Of a DNA stretch of 64,000 nt, positions 1 to 21,092 are shown one piece after another. The translations under genes and the position numbers were made by a program. Source of the DNA: Neocallimastix lanati (nom. inval.) (taxonomy: Eukaryota; Neocallimastigomycota; Neocallimastigomycetes; Neocallimastigales; Neocallimastigaceae); contig JACVTC010000016.1 of assembly GCA_016946835.1 (NCBI GenBank), forward strand, positions 688,501-752,500. The letters are read 5' to 3'. The first letter of the stretch is position 1, and the number at the start of each line of letters is the position of its first letter. The notes beneath the pieces are model-generated. The model was not told the DNA's origin, searched no databases, and saw only the letters and a list, made by a program, of their open reading frames with translations.

Positions 1-1976
1 TATAAAATTTTATATAAATATTTTTTAATATATTTCAGTATATTATAATATATATTTTATAATAAATTATTTTCAAAAAATTAAATTGATATATAAAAAT
101 TTTCTATTACATTTAATGTAAAAAAAACCTTTCATAAATTATAAATAAAATTGAAAAATTCATTCATCATAATATGATTTATATTGTCTCTAATTCTACT
201 CACTCTATATGTTTTCATTCTATGTATGTAAGATATGCAAAGAATATTATAATACATTACATAGACTAACAAATCCAGTTAACTGAGAGGAACGTAAGCA
301 GTCGTTGACCTGATGAAAAGCATGGAAGTTTACTAATTTAGTTCCAGCCACATTTTTGCACATGTGACTAGTATGAGATATCATATCATTCAGTACTATC
401 CTTGCTTAGCGATTAATAAATGAAGGTAGAACTAGTATGACCAATTAGCAAGTATTATGGCTGTTTAATACAATATATAAGCTTGTGGTGACTCGTATAT
501 ATTGAAAAGTATATATAATAATAATAATTAAAAAAACGAGAATAAAAAAAATGAAAATAAAAAGAATTAAATAAAATGAAAATATATAAAATGAAAATAA
601 ATAAATAAATAATGATTGTTTAATTTGTTTAATTATATTTTCTAAATATCTTATATTAGAGTTTATTAATTTTCTAATGTTTTCAATGGCTTATTAATTA
701 ATATATTTCAATATAACTAATAGTTATATTGAAATTAAATAAAAAAGAAATGTCCGGAAAATTAATTCTAAAAAAATAAAATTTTCATTTGAAAATTTTG
801 ATATTCACCTTAACAGTTTAATTTTTCAATAAATATATGAAATATTATATATTAATAATATTTTTACTCTAAATAGCATGATTCTAATTATGAATAGGCT
901 TTCCTTCAATAATAAAGTTAAAAATTAGTATATATAAACAAAAATAAAAAAAAAATAAAAAAAAAATAATGAACAAGAACAAAATATAAAAAAAGTAAAT
1001 ATTTATAAAATTGTATTTAATACTGATTTTGATTAACTAAAATAGTTGCGTATTTAAATCTTAAAAAAGAAAAATATTAATAAGGTTATGAAACTTAAAT
1101 TATAATATATATAAAAGAAATTTAATAAACTTTTATTTTATTTATATATTAAAGAGTTATTTTCGATTACATGAATTATTTATACCTTATAAATTATATT
1201 TTTAATTTAATTAAAACGAAAAAATATTTACATAAAATTTTAGTAAAGCAATCACAGATTTACCTTTTTTACTTTATGTATTAAAAAATTTTTTTTTAAC
1301 ATAGTTTTATTATTTCAGTAAAAAAAAAAAAAAAAAAAAAAAAAAGGAAATAAGACTTTTTAAAAAAAATTTCTTTTTTTTTTTTTTTTTGTTATTGAAT
1401 ATATTACAATGAATTGAAATTCTTTGAAATCATGTAATATTTATTTTAAATGTGCTACTAATAATATTAATAAAAAATTTTAATAAATGATATTAATATT
1501 TATATTAGTATAAAATTTTAAAATTAAAACATATTATAATATTTTTTAATTATAATATACTTTATTATAATCTATAAAAAGCTGTTTTGCTTTTTATTGA
1601 TTGAAATTTCTGAAAACTAATGATATTTTAAAATTATTAAATATTATTTTTATTCTCCTTATTAACAATAAAAATTTAATGTACTGAAATTATAATATTA
1701 AAAATATTTAATATTTAATTTAGATATAACATTATTAAATTGTATATTAGTAAATAATATACAATTTAATAATGTTTTATAAAAGTTTTCTTGTTTTATA
1801 ATAATATTATGTTTTGATCTTGCTATTAATGAGGGCAAGAACTATAACAAAACCATGACATATATGGTTTCGACAACTATAGTTTATTCCTACTCTACCT
1901 ATTCTACACATATTATTGCTTTTTCATAATTTAAAGAAATACTTGTTGAAATTGAAACAGTTGTACTATTTTAGTT

Positions 1977-2009
<33 letters not shown>

Positions 2010-2660
2010 TTTATTGATATATTACAATTATTTTTTAACTCTATAATATTCATTAATATATATATTTGTTATTTTTAGAAATTTACTAATTTTTTACTCA
2101 TTATTTCATTTGTATTATTTCTATTAGAAAATTAGTATTTTTAGTTTAAATTTTCATTTAACATTTATGCAATATTTTTATTTTTATTATATTTTTAAAT
2201 ATTAAAATAGTGTATTACAAATAATTAGGATATATGATAATAATATATAGCTTGTACAGTTAAAATAATATATTTAAATTATGTATTTAATATATTAAAT
2301 TATGTTCAATTAAATACAATTTTATGAATATAAAAAATATTAAATCATTTATTATTAAATAATAAGTCCTTTTAAACAAATAAAAAACCTTAGTAAAAAA
2401 GCAGATATTTATTTTATAATTTTTTGTCGGATTAAGAGTTTCAATAACTCTTTAGTATTTTTAGTTATTTAACTATAGGTTAAAAGTATTTTAAGTAATA
2501 TAGAAATTATTCATAATTAGAATTATTGATTGATTTACTAATCAACCAAATAAATAAATAAATAAAACTATATTTTAGTATTTAAGTAGTAAATTAACAG
2601 AAACATTTAAATAAAGATTATCGAGATAATTATTCACTGTATGGACTACGTCTTAACGGA
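1..2660. other. AT-rich intergenic DNA, no gene seen
   Basis: No open frame of note on either strand. It holds A and T homopolymers (about 1320-1345 and 1979-2006), two small perfect hairpins (AAGAGTT/AACTCTT near 2434-2453 and TTGATT/AATCAA near 2527-2546), and a less AT-rich stretch at about 180-500 that contains a TATA-like tract near 472. That stretch might be a solo LTR or an RNA gene, but I could not identify it. Confidence 0.5.
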
Positions 2661-2689
2661 GACAAACTACGAAGACTGATATGAGGACT

Positions 2690-3060
2690 TTAAATTAGAA
2701 TTAGGGTTGCTGGGTATGGGGAGTACATTGAAAAAAATACTATTACTCTCATAAAGCCACCAAGTATAAAGTATTTTATTAGCCTCAGGACCAATAGTTT
2801 GAACGTCAAGACAACAACAATCAGTAACAAGATCTACTTCAGAAACAGAATATATTGTTCTTTCTGAAGCTGAAGCAAATGGTTTATAGATAAAAAATAC
2901 ACTTAATGAAACATTCAAAAAGAAATTTGTAATAAACATAAATGAAGACAACAGAGCATTTTTATTTGCCATTGAAAATTATACCATTATTAAAAAACTT
3001 AGACATGTTATTATCATGACGAAAATTATTCAAGAAATAATAAAAATAACAAAATGACAA
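2690..3060 (+). pseudogene. Ty1/copia RNase H relic
   Basis: The plus strand reads as a decayed copia RNase H. The frame around 2800-2880 gives SVTRSTSETEYIVLSEAEA, which matches the family signature 'ALSSTEAEYIALSEA'. A stop follows, then NEDNRAFLF (compare EDNQSAI) and a degraded form of the terminal KHIDIRYHFIRE block. Several in-frame stops show it is dead. In intact elements RNase H closes pol, yet here an integrase fragment lies just downstream, so the pieces come from two copies or a rearrangement. Confidence 0.7.
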
Positions 3061-3179
3061 TTCAAAAATTTAGGGGTGCTAATGAGTTCATTTGGCATTG
3101 ACAGCTTGGTCATTTCTACTAGAAATACTTAAAGGATTATTTAAATATGAACAAAGATAATAACAATATGTATGATGGT

Positions 3180-3640
3180 TGTAAAATCGTCAAAATAAAA
3201 AGGTATCAACGCTTTAAAATACCATCAAGAGTCAAGAAGAAATTTGAAATAATATATTCAGAAATAATTGAACCAATTAATATTTCTTATAGTTGAAAAA
3301 GGCTTTTACTAAAAATTATTAATTAATACTTAAGAAAGTTGTGGGAATTACTTATGAAAAGTAGATCAGAAGTAATTTTATATGCAAATTATATTTAAAA
3401 CCAAGTTCCACATTCTGGAATTCATAATATAACACCTGATGAAGTTTATTATGAAGAAATAGTTAAAATACATCATATTAAAGTTTTTGATTGTATCGAA
3501 TTTCATTTAAATAATAATTCAAGAAAAATAAAATTTGCTCCTAATTCTAAAAAGATATATCTTTAGGATTCAGGGAAAAAATTAGAAACATATTATTATA
3601 GACTTCAATGACCATTCTATAAGTATTAATAATATGGGTT
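3180..3640 (+). pseudogene. Ty1/copia integrase relic
   Basis: Frames on the plus strand give FEIIYSEIIEPINISYS (compare the copia integrase start GEIIHSDIxGPI) near 3240-3295. After an apparent internal deletion comes the C-terminal part near 3395-3600: HSGIHNITPDEVYYEE (compare NKTPYEAF) and IKVFDCIEFHLNN (compare LRVFGCxAYVH), then an LDPKSKKGIFLGY-like block. There are multiple stops. It belongs to the same transposon superfamily as the RNase H piece just upstream. Confidence 0.7.
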
Positions 3641-3649
3641 ATTCACCAT

Positions 3650-4140
3650 ATCAATATATTTAAATTAAATAAACGAATAAACAAACAAAATGAAAACACA
3701 AAACTTATTTAAACATAGTTATATTTTTAAATTTTAACAGAATTATTTATTTATTTAATAATTAAATTTTAATAAACTTTTTTAATTTCATTTTACATAT
3801 TTTTATAAATAAATTAATGAGATTACTCAACATAATTAAAAACAAAAAATTTAACCAAAAAAAGAAAAAACTTCTATCAATAATAATGTGTCAATTGAAC
3901 CATAATCTTATATCCAGGTTGATTTGTTATTGTTATTTGAAGTTGTGTAATTATTATTATCATTATTATTAATATAATTAATATTATCTAATTAATACAT
4001 AATTAATTATTAAAATGAAAATTGTAATTTTAAAAAAAATTTTAAGATTATTATTATTATTATTGAAATTTTTATTTAATTTATTTTTATCATTATAATT
4101 GTTAAGGCTCTTAATAGATTTATTTAAGTTATTTAGAAAT
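3650..4140. other. AT-rich spacer
   Basis: Nothing recognisable: low-complexity A/T sequence with short ATT runs. Confidence 0.4.
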
Positions 4141-4164
4141 TAAGAATGTGGTGCATTTTATATA

Positions 4165-4330
4165 ATATAATAAAATAAAATAAAATAAAATAAAATAAAA
4201 TAAATAGTAGAATATGAATATAAAATTCAGATTGAATAAAACAAAATAAAATAAAATAAAATAAAATAAAATAAAATAAAATAAAATAAAATAAAATAAA
4301 ATAAAATAAAATAAAATAAAATAAAATAAA
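4165..4330. repeat. (TAAAA)n pentanucleotide microsatellite
   Basis: Two blocks of AAAAT/TAAAA units, about 4168-4204 and 4238-4330, split by a short unique segment. Long Phe/Ile/Leu/Tyr frames across it are composition artefacts. Confidence 0.9.
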
Positions 4331-4550
4331 TAATATTGAAGTAACAAAATAATGCAATAAAATAATATTATGTAACAAATTTTAACTAAAGCCACATATA
4401 TATTGCCAAATTTGGAGTAATGCAACCTCCCTGAAATTAAACATTGTTAATCATGTGATTTAATATTTATTATTTATGTCATCTTCATATTCAACAAGGC
4501 AAAATATTATTTTAATATATTATTAATAATAATAATTTCAATTTTAATAG

Positions 4551-4826
<276 letters not shown>

Positions 4827-4849
4827 ATTTATTATCATAACATTTAGAT

Positions 4850-5620
4850 TGATTCATAGTTCCATTGTATTATAGATTTTATGATTCGTTTTTTCGTTGT
4901 AATGACATTCCGTCAATTAAGTGGCTTTGGAATTTTTGTTTTCTGTGGCTTTTATTTATATTATTTCTATTAAATACAAAATTGTAGTTCATGGGATCAT
5001 TATAATCAATATGATTTTTAGGATTATGGTCATTATGATTATAGTTATTTTGTGGCTTGGTTATTCGTTATTCTTCATACATCTGATATATATATTCAAA
5101 GATTTTATAAAATCATAATAATTTTCAACTGCTTTAACTGATTCCCAGCAGAAAAGCAATTTGCAATTCTTTTGATAATGCTTTTAATATATACTGCATC
5201 TTGTTGTTTTCACTCATATCATAATTGATATTTTTAAGTTTGTTAAAAATATTTAACATATCCAATCAACATTTTATAACTTCTATATAATTGCATGGCT
5301 TCATAGTTTTCAATTGCTTTACCAACTTTCAATAATAAATTCATCTGCTTTTTGGTTTTTCTCTTCCAATTTGTTGATCATATCATAAGCAGATTCTAAA
5401 TCTTCGATATTTTTATATATTGATTCATTGACAGAATTGATAATGATAGCCATAATCTTTGAATTATTTTTATCAATGTTCTACAATGTTTTTTTATCAT
5501 TTTTTATTGACTTTATTAAAAACATTAGAAGTAACATAGTCAGAAAGGTCTTTAGCTTTCAAAATGTTAGAAGTAAGTTTTTCCGCATTTTGAAATTGGA
5601 ACTCTTGTAAACAAAATATT
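4850..5620 (-). pseudogene. Ty1/copia gag relic
   Basis: Read on the minus strand from about 5610 down, the frame gives LKAKDLSDYVTSNVF, then MAIIINSVNESIYKNIEDL, and after frame changes MSENNKMQYILKALSKEL. The order and wording match the copia gag (UBN2-type) region: 'LKAKNLWDYV...', 'AxxxIxxSLxxxxxxxI', 'KxxxLLxSLPxxY'. A possible degraded zinc knuckle (ECHYNEKTNH) follows near 4880-4900. Stops and frameshifts make it non-functional. It lies opposite in orientation to the pol relic at 2.7-3.6 kb, so it is a separate insertion. Confidence 0.55.
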
Positions 5621-7042
5621 TAGCGCTGTCAGTTATTTTAAAAGAGACTTTTAATCTAATAAATGATTGTTTGTTTGTTAATAAATTTAAATTTATTATT
5701 TATAAAATACAAATAAATGATTAATAAATATTTAAAGAACAGGTAAAATTACATGTTTTTATATTTAACTGTGGCTTGCATAGATAAATATTAATTTATA
5801 TTTAATTTGTATTTATACAATTTAATATTTTATTAAACTTTAGCTAGAATATAACTTTATCTAAGTTAACAAATACTTTATTATATACTGTATATTATAT
5901 AATATATATTATATATTTAACATTATATATTATATGTTATTATATTTACAATTTTATTATTACGAATTTATTTATTTATTAATATTTTGTATTTAATTTG
6001 TATTATTTATTATATATATATTAATATTTTATATAAAGTAATTTATATATATATAGAAATACTTTTTTCTTTTTTAAATTTAGTTCTCTGATATTTAACG
6101 ATAATTGTGTTAAAACGATTAAACTTTAAATTAAATAATGTTTATTTTTTTTTTTTACTATTAAAGGAAAAAAAATATTAATATGATTAGGTTAATTCTT
6201 TTTATTTCTTTTTTTTCTTACTATTATATAATAGTATACTTTTATTATTTCTATATATATATATATATATTTTATTTCTATTTATAAATTCTTATTTCTT
6301 TTTTCTTCTTTAATTTATAAATATTTATTATTCTTATTAAATATATATATATATTATTTATTATTGATATTTAATATTTAATATTATTTCTTTTACTATA
6401 ATTTATTATTATTATTATATTGTTTAGTGAATATTTATTATTATTTTTTTTTATGTTTATTTTAAAGAATAATTATTAATTATTCATAATTATACCAAAA
6501 CTTAACAATACTATATGTTATATTTGATTATATTGTGAATATATTATATCTATTACATGTTTATAATAGAATTGAACATAATTAAAAAATTGTGTAAGAC
6601 TGTCAAAAAAAATTAAATAGGTATTGAAACAAATTTGAATGAAATGTATACAAATTAAATGAATAGTAATAGATATAAATAAATAAATAAATAATAAATA
6701 ACAATAAATAAATAATTAATTAATTATAAATGAATAAATAAATAAATTTAAATAAATAATTATAAATGATATATATTTTACATATATAAATATATAAATG
6801 AATATATCGAAATAGGTAACTAAAGTTAAATATATATAATTTTTACATAATTTAATATATCAATAAAATGTAATGAAAAACATGATATTAATTAAAAAAG
6901 TTTAATTTTTAGTGAGGAGGAAAATATAAAATAATAAAAAGTGTTTGAATAAAAACCTTTTTATTTTTTTTTTTTTCTAAAAAACTTCGACAATAAAAAT
7001 AACGAAAAATAAATATTTTATATATATATATTAATATTTATT

Positions 7043-7077
<35 letters not shown>

Positions 7078-7801
7078 AAAAAAATAAATAAATAATAATA
7101 ATAATAAGAAAATTAAATAATATTATTAAAATAAACTTTATCATATATTATATTTATATTTTATTATTTACATTCATACATATATATATCAATTTATCAA
7201 AACATCTAAATATTTGTAAGGTTTTTTTTTATTGTATATATAAATAATTTAATGATTTAATGGAAGTATTATTTATAAATTCATTTAACCTTAAATAATA
7301 AATATTGTGAAGTAATTTATTGTAATTACTATATTACATATATATGCTTTATAAATATTAAAATAAATTTTATACTAAAATAAAAGTAAATTATATATAA
7401 AGTATTATAGTCATTTCATTTTCTATTTAGTCTACAAAAAACAAATACTCATTTTTAAATAGTTCATAGAAATAATGATAATCTAACAAATAATTATATA
7501 AAATAAAACAAAAATAATAAAATATTATATATTAGAGAAAAAAATTAATAGTATAAAATATTAATTTTAAATTCTTAATTTGAAAAAAAATAATAATATA
7601 GAAAAATTATATACGTATATATTTAAATATAAAATATTATTATATATATAATTAAAATTGATATAATTATTTAAATATAAAACATTATTATATAATTAAT
7701 ATTGATATAATTAAAATGGAATTTATTATAAAATTAATTATACTAATTTATTTAATTACTATATATTAAAATTTAAAAAAAAAAAAAAAAAAAAGTATAA
7801 A
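5621..7801. other. AT-rich intergenic region upstream of the first VPS9 gene
   Basis: About 2.2 kb of A/T-only-like sequence with TA runs, poly(A) near 7051-7075 and an A run just before the start codon at 7802. No coding signal. It presumably contains the promoter, but no motif can be named. Confidence 0.5.
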
Positions 7802-8632
7802 ATGGGTGATTCTATCAGTAATTCTAACGCTATGGATATTGAATTAAACCATACATCAAATCAAGATAAAAATGTAGATGATTATATGATTGCTTTATTA
7901 GCGCAACAGCAGGAATTAGAATTAAGTGGAAATTTTGCAATGAATCCACAATATATTGCTAATTATGAAAAGAAATTCCGTGAATATCAACAAAATGATA
8001 ACAAAAATATAAGTAATAATAATGGAAGTAATGGAACCGAAAATGATGAAGAAATTGCTAAATTGTTACAAGAAAATTATCTTCATGAACAAGAAATGTT
8101 TAATTCATTCGGAGGAAATGGCCAATGTCCTCCTTCAGTACCAAAAAGTAATTCAAATAAATCCAATGTTAATCTTATAAATTATCATAATTCTGAACTT
8201 CAAAAACAATATCTTCAAAGACATATGAAGGAAAGACTTACTCATGAATATTTTAGAAATAAGTTTAACTCAAACGAAGCTCTTCCAATCAAAAAACAAA
8301 TTAGAGATTTTTATATTGATTTTGAACAGAAAACCAAGAATGTATTCCAGACTCCTGAAGAACAAAGTCAATATTTAAGAAACTTTTTATTGGTAATTAA
8401 AACTTTAGAGTATTTTTTATTTTACTAATATTTTATGAAAGTCTGTTAATTAACTTTTTATAATAAAAATTAATAGAATTTATCAAAAGAATTAATTGAA
8501 AATCCATTATGGGCGAATAGTGACAAAGAGGAACAAGGTAGTAATACGTATTATATTATATTATACTATATTATACTATATTATATATTTTTTATTTAAA
8601 AAAATATATATATTAATGTTTAAACAAACTAC

Positions 8633-8663
<31 letters not shown>

Positions 8664-9149
8664 TAATAAATTATTTTTATTTTTAATTATAAATAATCAG
8701 AAAATGCCATTATTGAAATGGAAAAGCTTATTACAAAAAAATTATTTGATATGTAAGTTATAAAATACTTATCTAAATATTTATTGAATGTTATATATAA
8801 TATATATATATATTTAATATATATATTTAAATAATAGTATTTCATATATATATTGAAAATTATTGATTATTTCTTTTTATTTTTTACTTTTAAAAAATTC
8901 TATTTCATATAATTTATAAATAACATTAGAACATATGGTCCTTCAGAAGATTTAGCAAAAGATGCATTATTATCGCATAAAATTCATATGCATTCATGGG
9001 TTGAACCAAGACACTTTGATTTACCAGATTTTGATTTTCATTTATTTGAAAAAGCTGGAAATGGTATAAATAAATTATATTATATTAAGAAGTATATAAT
9101 ATATTTTATTTTAATATAATAAATTAAAATAAAATTTATTAAATATTTA

Positions 9150-9194
<45 letters not shown>

Positions 9195-9775
9195 TCAATA
9201 GAACTTCAAAAAATGAATCTTTACAAATTTTATATTGATAAAATTATTTGTATTGTTAATTGCATTAAATTAATTGAAGGTATATATAAAATATATATAT
9301 ATAATTAAATAATATCTTTTAACAAATAATATTATTAAAATATATATATATTAACATGAATTTATAAATAATAGATGCTTATCGTAAGAATGTATCTAAT
9401 AAAGATAATGTTTCTAATGATGAACTTTTATCTTTATTAATATTTGTTATATTAAAAACAAATCCAAAAAAATTGATTCCAAATGTTTTGTAAGTATTCA
9501 TTTATGGGCAATCAATATTTAAATATTAATATTATTATTAAAAAAAAAATTATTTATTTATTTATTGTTATTTTTACTAAATAATTTATGTATAATATTC
9601 TTATATATAATATAATATTACAGGTACATTATAAGATATGCCAATCCAAGCTTCTTTTCAATTGGTATTTATGAATATTCATTAACTTGTATGTGGAGCG
9701 CTGTTACTTTCATTGAAAATATATCACAAACTTCATTAACTATTGATTCAGAAGAATATGATACGTAAGTATTCA

Positions 9776-9806
<31 letters not shown>

Positions 9807-10477
9807 TTTAATATCAATGCATGTATATAAATATATCTTTTGTTTTTTATTAAAATTATTAAAATTATTATTATTATTGTTATTTTATATTAATAATAAT
9901 AGAAAAATCATTGAAATGACCAATAAAATGGATGGCACTAATTATAATTCTAGTTTGATTGAAGCTAGTAATTCTAATTCAAGTGGTATATTTAAATCTG
10001 TTATGGGATTATTTCAATCAGCTACTAATAATGAAAATATTGATGGTGATATTCCTTACCAAGGAATATTTGGACATCTTGATAGTGGTAAATTTATTAT
10101 TTTAATAATAACTTATTGGAAAAAAAATTTTTTTTTCATTATAATTAAAATTATAATTATAATTATCATCGTTATTTTATTCTATTTTTGCTGGTATTAT
10201 GAATTTTTTAAAATATATTAAACTAATAAAACATATTAATTATTTTTAAATATATATAGTCAGATCCTCTCTTAGTAGTAATTCATTTACAATTAATGAA
10301 TACAGAAAGGAATTAAGAGAGAGAAGTATTAGTGGTATGAGTGATATAACAAAACCATTTGATGATTCCATTTTATCTGAAATAGAACAAAAGAAATTAG
10401 TTGAAGTTGATAAAGAATTAAAAGCTTCATTAAGTATTAATTCTAATAAGGGGGAAGAAAAGAAATTAAATGTATAA
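7802..10477 (+). CDS. VPS9-domain Rab5-type guanine nucleotide exchange factor, copy 1
   Basis: Nine exons (7802-8392, 8477-8537, 8701-8752, 8930-9063, 9202-9279, 9375-9489, 9624-9764, 9903-10087, 10260-10477) give 524 aa. Residues of about 285-392 form a VPS9 domain: NDELLSLLIFVILKTNP, then YIIRYANP and IYEYSLTCMWSAVTFIENI, keeping the Asp and Tyr that VPS9 proteins use to act on Rab5/Vps21-type GTPases at endosomes. No Rab, SH2 or C2 domain is visible. The N-terminal 100 residues hold two helices that resemble MIU ubiquitin-binding motifs, DDYMIALLAQQQE (26-38) and NDEEIAKLLQEN (81-92); Rabex-5 also pairs an MIU with VPS9. The C-terminal tail is Ser/Asn-rich. The start is the first ATG after an A-rich leader. 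A tandem paralogue lies 2.3 kb downstream. The VPS9 call is strong, the MIU call is inference. Confidence 0.85.
9145..9194. repeat. Intronic (ATT)n tract
   Basis: ATT triplet run within intron 4 of the first VPS9 gene, close to the acceptor of exon 5. Confidence 0.85.
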
Positions 10478-12812
<2,335 letters not shown>

Positions 12813-14487
12813 ATGGGTGACTCTGTGAATAATTCAAATGATATGGATGTGGATAGCACTGGAAATGGCCAAAATCAAAATGAAAATATTGATGACTATA
12901 TGATTGCATTTTTAGCACAACAAGAAGAATTAGAAAAAAGTGGAAATCATATTATGAATCAACAATATCTAGCAAATTATGAAAAAAATTTTCGTGAATA
13001 TCAACAAAAAAATAAAAACGAAAATACGGAAATTCAAAATGGAACAGAAAACGATGAAGAAATTGCAAAATTATTACAAGAAAATTATTTACATGAACAA
13101 GAAATGTTTAATTCTATGGGAGGTAATAATCAGTATCCAGCTGTAATTCCAAAAAGTAATTCAAATAATGCTAATAAAGTTGATGAAAATCTTATTAATT
13201 ATCATAACGAAGAACTTCAAAAACAATATCATGAGAGACTCATTAAAGAAAAACTTACTCATGAGTATTTCAGAGCAAAACTTAATTCAAATGATGCCAT
13301 TGAAATCAAAAAACAAATTAGAGATTTCTACGTAGATTTTGAACAAAAAACAAAAAATGTATTCCAAACTCCAGATGAACAAAGTCAATATTTAAGAAGT
13401 TTCTTAATGGTAATTAATATTAATATAATTATTAAATAATGGTTAATACATTTATATATATATATGTATATAAGAAATATATAAATGTTATTAATATAAT
13501 TATTTAAATATATAACTTTTTTGTTTTCTTTTTAAATTAAAATTTGATTTATTAATTTATTAATTTATTAATTTATTAATTTATTAATTTATTAATCTAT
13601 AATTTATTAATATATTATTTTTAAATTTATCAATTTATTATTACTATTATTATAAAATATTATTATATAATTTTATAATTTTTATTTTATTTTTTTTTTT
13701 TTTTATTTATTTGTTGTTTGTTATTATTAAAAATTAATAATAAAAATAAATATATATATTTATATATATATATATTGAATAATATTCTTAAATACAGCAA
13801 TTATCAAAAGAATTAATTGAAAATCCATTATGGGCAAATAGTGATAAAGAGGAACAAGGTATTTATTTAACTTTACTTATAAATAGTAATAAATAGTAAT
13901 AATATTCAAAAAAAATAAAAATAAAAATAAAAATAAAAATAAAAAAATAAAAATAAAAAAATAAAATTAAAAAATAAAATTAAAAAATAAAAATAAAAAT
14001 AAAAAAATAAAATAAAGAAATAAAAATAAGAAAATGATAATAATAATAATAAATAAAAGATAGAAAAATTTAAAATTTGATTTTTTTAAAATTAATGAAT
14101 TTCAAACAATTAGAAAATGCCATTATTGAAATGGAAAAACTTATTACAAGAAAATTATTTGATATGTATGTTATATATATATTTCATATTTATACTTATA
14201 TTCATAATTTAAAAAACAAACTTACTAATATTTTTTCATATATATTACAAATAATTTAGAACTTATGGTCCTTCTGAGGATTTAGCCAAAGATTCATTAT
14301 TATCACATAAAATTCATATGCATTCATGGTTGGAACCAAGACATTTTGATTTACCAGATTTTGATTTTCATTTATTTGAAAAAGCTGGAAATGGTATATA
14401 GAGTTATATATAAATATAAATATATTAAATGGAATTATCTAATAATAAATATATTAATATACTTAAATTAATAATTAAACATTTAAT

Positions 14488-14518
<31 letters not shown>

Positions 14519-14904
14519 CTATTTTTTTATTAAATATATTTATATTATCATATAATAGAACTTAATAAAATGAATCTTTATAAATTCTATATTGATAAAA
14601 TTATTTGCATAGTTAATTGTATTAAATTAATTGAAGGTATATATTGACATTTTTACATAATAAATGCTATTAAATTATAAGTTTTATTTATAATAATAAT
14701 AATAATAATAAATATATATATATATATATAATTATAACCAATATTAATGTATCAAAGATATATATCGTAAGAATATATCAGATAAATCACTTTCAAATGA
14801 TGAACTTTTATCTTTATTAATATTTGTTATATTAAAAACAAATCCGAAAAAATTAATTTCAAATGTTTTGTTTGTATTTAATTTAATAATAATTTAACTA
14901 TTAT

Positions 14905-14938
<34 letters not shown>

Positions 14939-16068
14939 TTATTTATTAGAAAAAAATAAATAATAATTTATAGTAATAATAATAAATATATATTTCTATA
15001 TATTTTTTTCATCTTAATATGTACCATTTTTTTAGATATATTGTTAGATATGCCAATCCAAATCTTTTATCTATTGGTATTTATGAATATTCATTAACAA
15101 GTATATGGAGTTCTATAACATTCATTGAAAAAATATCTCAAAACTCATTAACAATTAATGCTGAAGAATATGACGCGTTAGTACTCTTTCTATACATTAT
15201 TTAAATGATATAGAATTAAATAATAATAAATTAATATATTTTATAATCACAATAAATAATAATAGTATTTATATATATATTAAAATCACTAAAAAAATTA
15301 TATATGTATTTTTTAATATAATTAAAATGATATATATATATATATTGCACATTTATTTACTTATTTATTTATTTATTTATTAATCAATTAATTAATATTA
15401 GAAAAATTATTGAAATGACAAAGATGGAAGAATCTAATAATTATAATAGTTCTAGTTCAATTCAACCCAGTAACTCTACTGGTAGTAATTCTGGAGGTAT
15501 TATCAAATCAGTTATGGGTTTATTCCAATCCGTTATGGGTAATGAAAGTAGTACTTCTAATACGGATGGTGATATTCCATATCAAGGAATATTTAGACAT
15601 CTTGATAGTGGTAAATTTATACATTTTTATTTATAATTATTTTTAGTAAAAAAAAAAAAGATGATTATGTATATAATAGTAATATATATATATATTATAA
15701 TATGATAATACTAATGTTTATTTAATTATTTATTATTTTTTTTCTTTTAAAATAAATAAAATATATATATATATTCCATTATATTATTATTATTATTATT
15801 ATTATTGTAATTATAATTATATAAAGTTAATAGTGTCAACAGTATAAATAGAAAAGAATCATCTCTAAGTAGTAATTCTATTTTAGTTAATGATTATATA
15901 AAAGAATTAAGGGAAAAATACTTTAGTGGTTCAAGTGAACCAGTAGCAAAACCATTTGATGATTCAACTTTATCAGAAGAAGAAAGAAAAAAATTAATGG
16001 AAGTGGATAAAGAATTAAAAGCTTCCTTAAGTATCAGTTCAAACAAAGGAGATGAAAGGAAAAAATAA
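12813..16068 (+). CDS. VPS9-domain Rab5-type guanine nucleotide exchange factor, copy 2
   Basis: Nine exons (12813-13409, 13798-13858, 14114-14165, 14260-14393, 14559-14636, 14758-14869, 15036-15176, 15402-15610, 15827-16068) give 541 aa. It is a clear paralogue of the gene at 7802: intron positions and phases are the same, exons 2-5 and 7 have identical lengths, and differences are confined to low-complexity parts of exons 1, 8 and 9 and one codon in exon 6. The VPS9 core is at about residues 287-392 (NDELLSLLIFVILKTNP, YIVRYANP). The MIU-like helices DDYMIAFLAQQEE and NDEEIAKLLQEN are kept. Introns 6 and 7 appear to use donors GTTTGT and GTTAGT where copy 1 has GTAAGT. The expected role is endosomal Rab5 activation, possibly with ubiquitin sensing. 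It is a tandem duplicate with both copies open. Confidence 0.85.
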
Positions 16069-20625
<4,557 letters not shown>

Positions 20626-21092
20626 CTTGTTTTAATAAATAAAATTTTAATATATCAAAAAAAAATGAAATTTAAATAAATATTAAAAGTCTATCAATTC
20701 AAAAATTCAAAAATATTTTCTTTCTATATATTCTAATTTTTTTTTTTTTTTTTATTTTATAAATAAATAAAAAAAAAAAAAATATTAAATCTTCAAATTT
20801 TATTAAAGTAAAAAATTGAATTATGATTGGTTAAAACTATAAAAATATATACATATTTTCTTTGATTAAAAAAACTTTATTTTATTCAAAAATTATTAAA
20901 GTATAAAATTTTAATATAAATAATTAAAAATAAAATATTTATTACATATGTATGAATTATATATGAAAAAAAATATTTATTAGATATTAAATTTCTTAAT
21001 TACCTTTAGAATTAATAATATTAATTTTACGATTTAAAATCCAAACCAATAAGTATTAATAAAAAAAGTAAATATATATATTTATATAAAAA
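20626..21092. promoter_or_regulatory. Divergent intergenic promoter region TRM6 / SF3A3
   Basis: 467 bp between two divergent start codons, so it should hold both promoters. It is rich in T and A runs (poly(T) near 20738-20753, poly(A) near 20770-20781). No specific factor site can be named. Confidence 0.45.
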
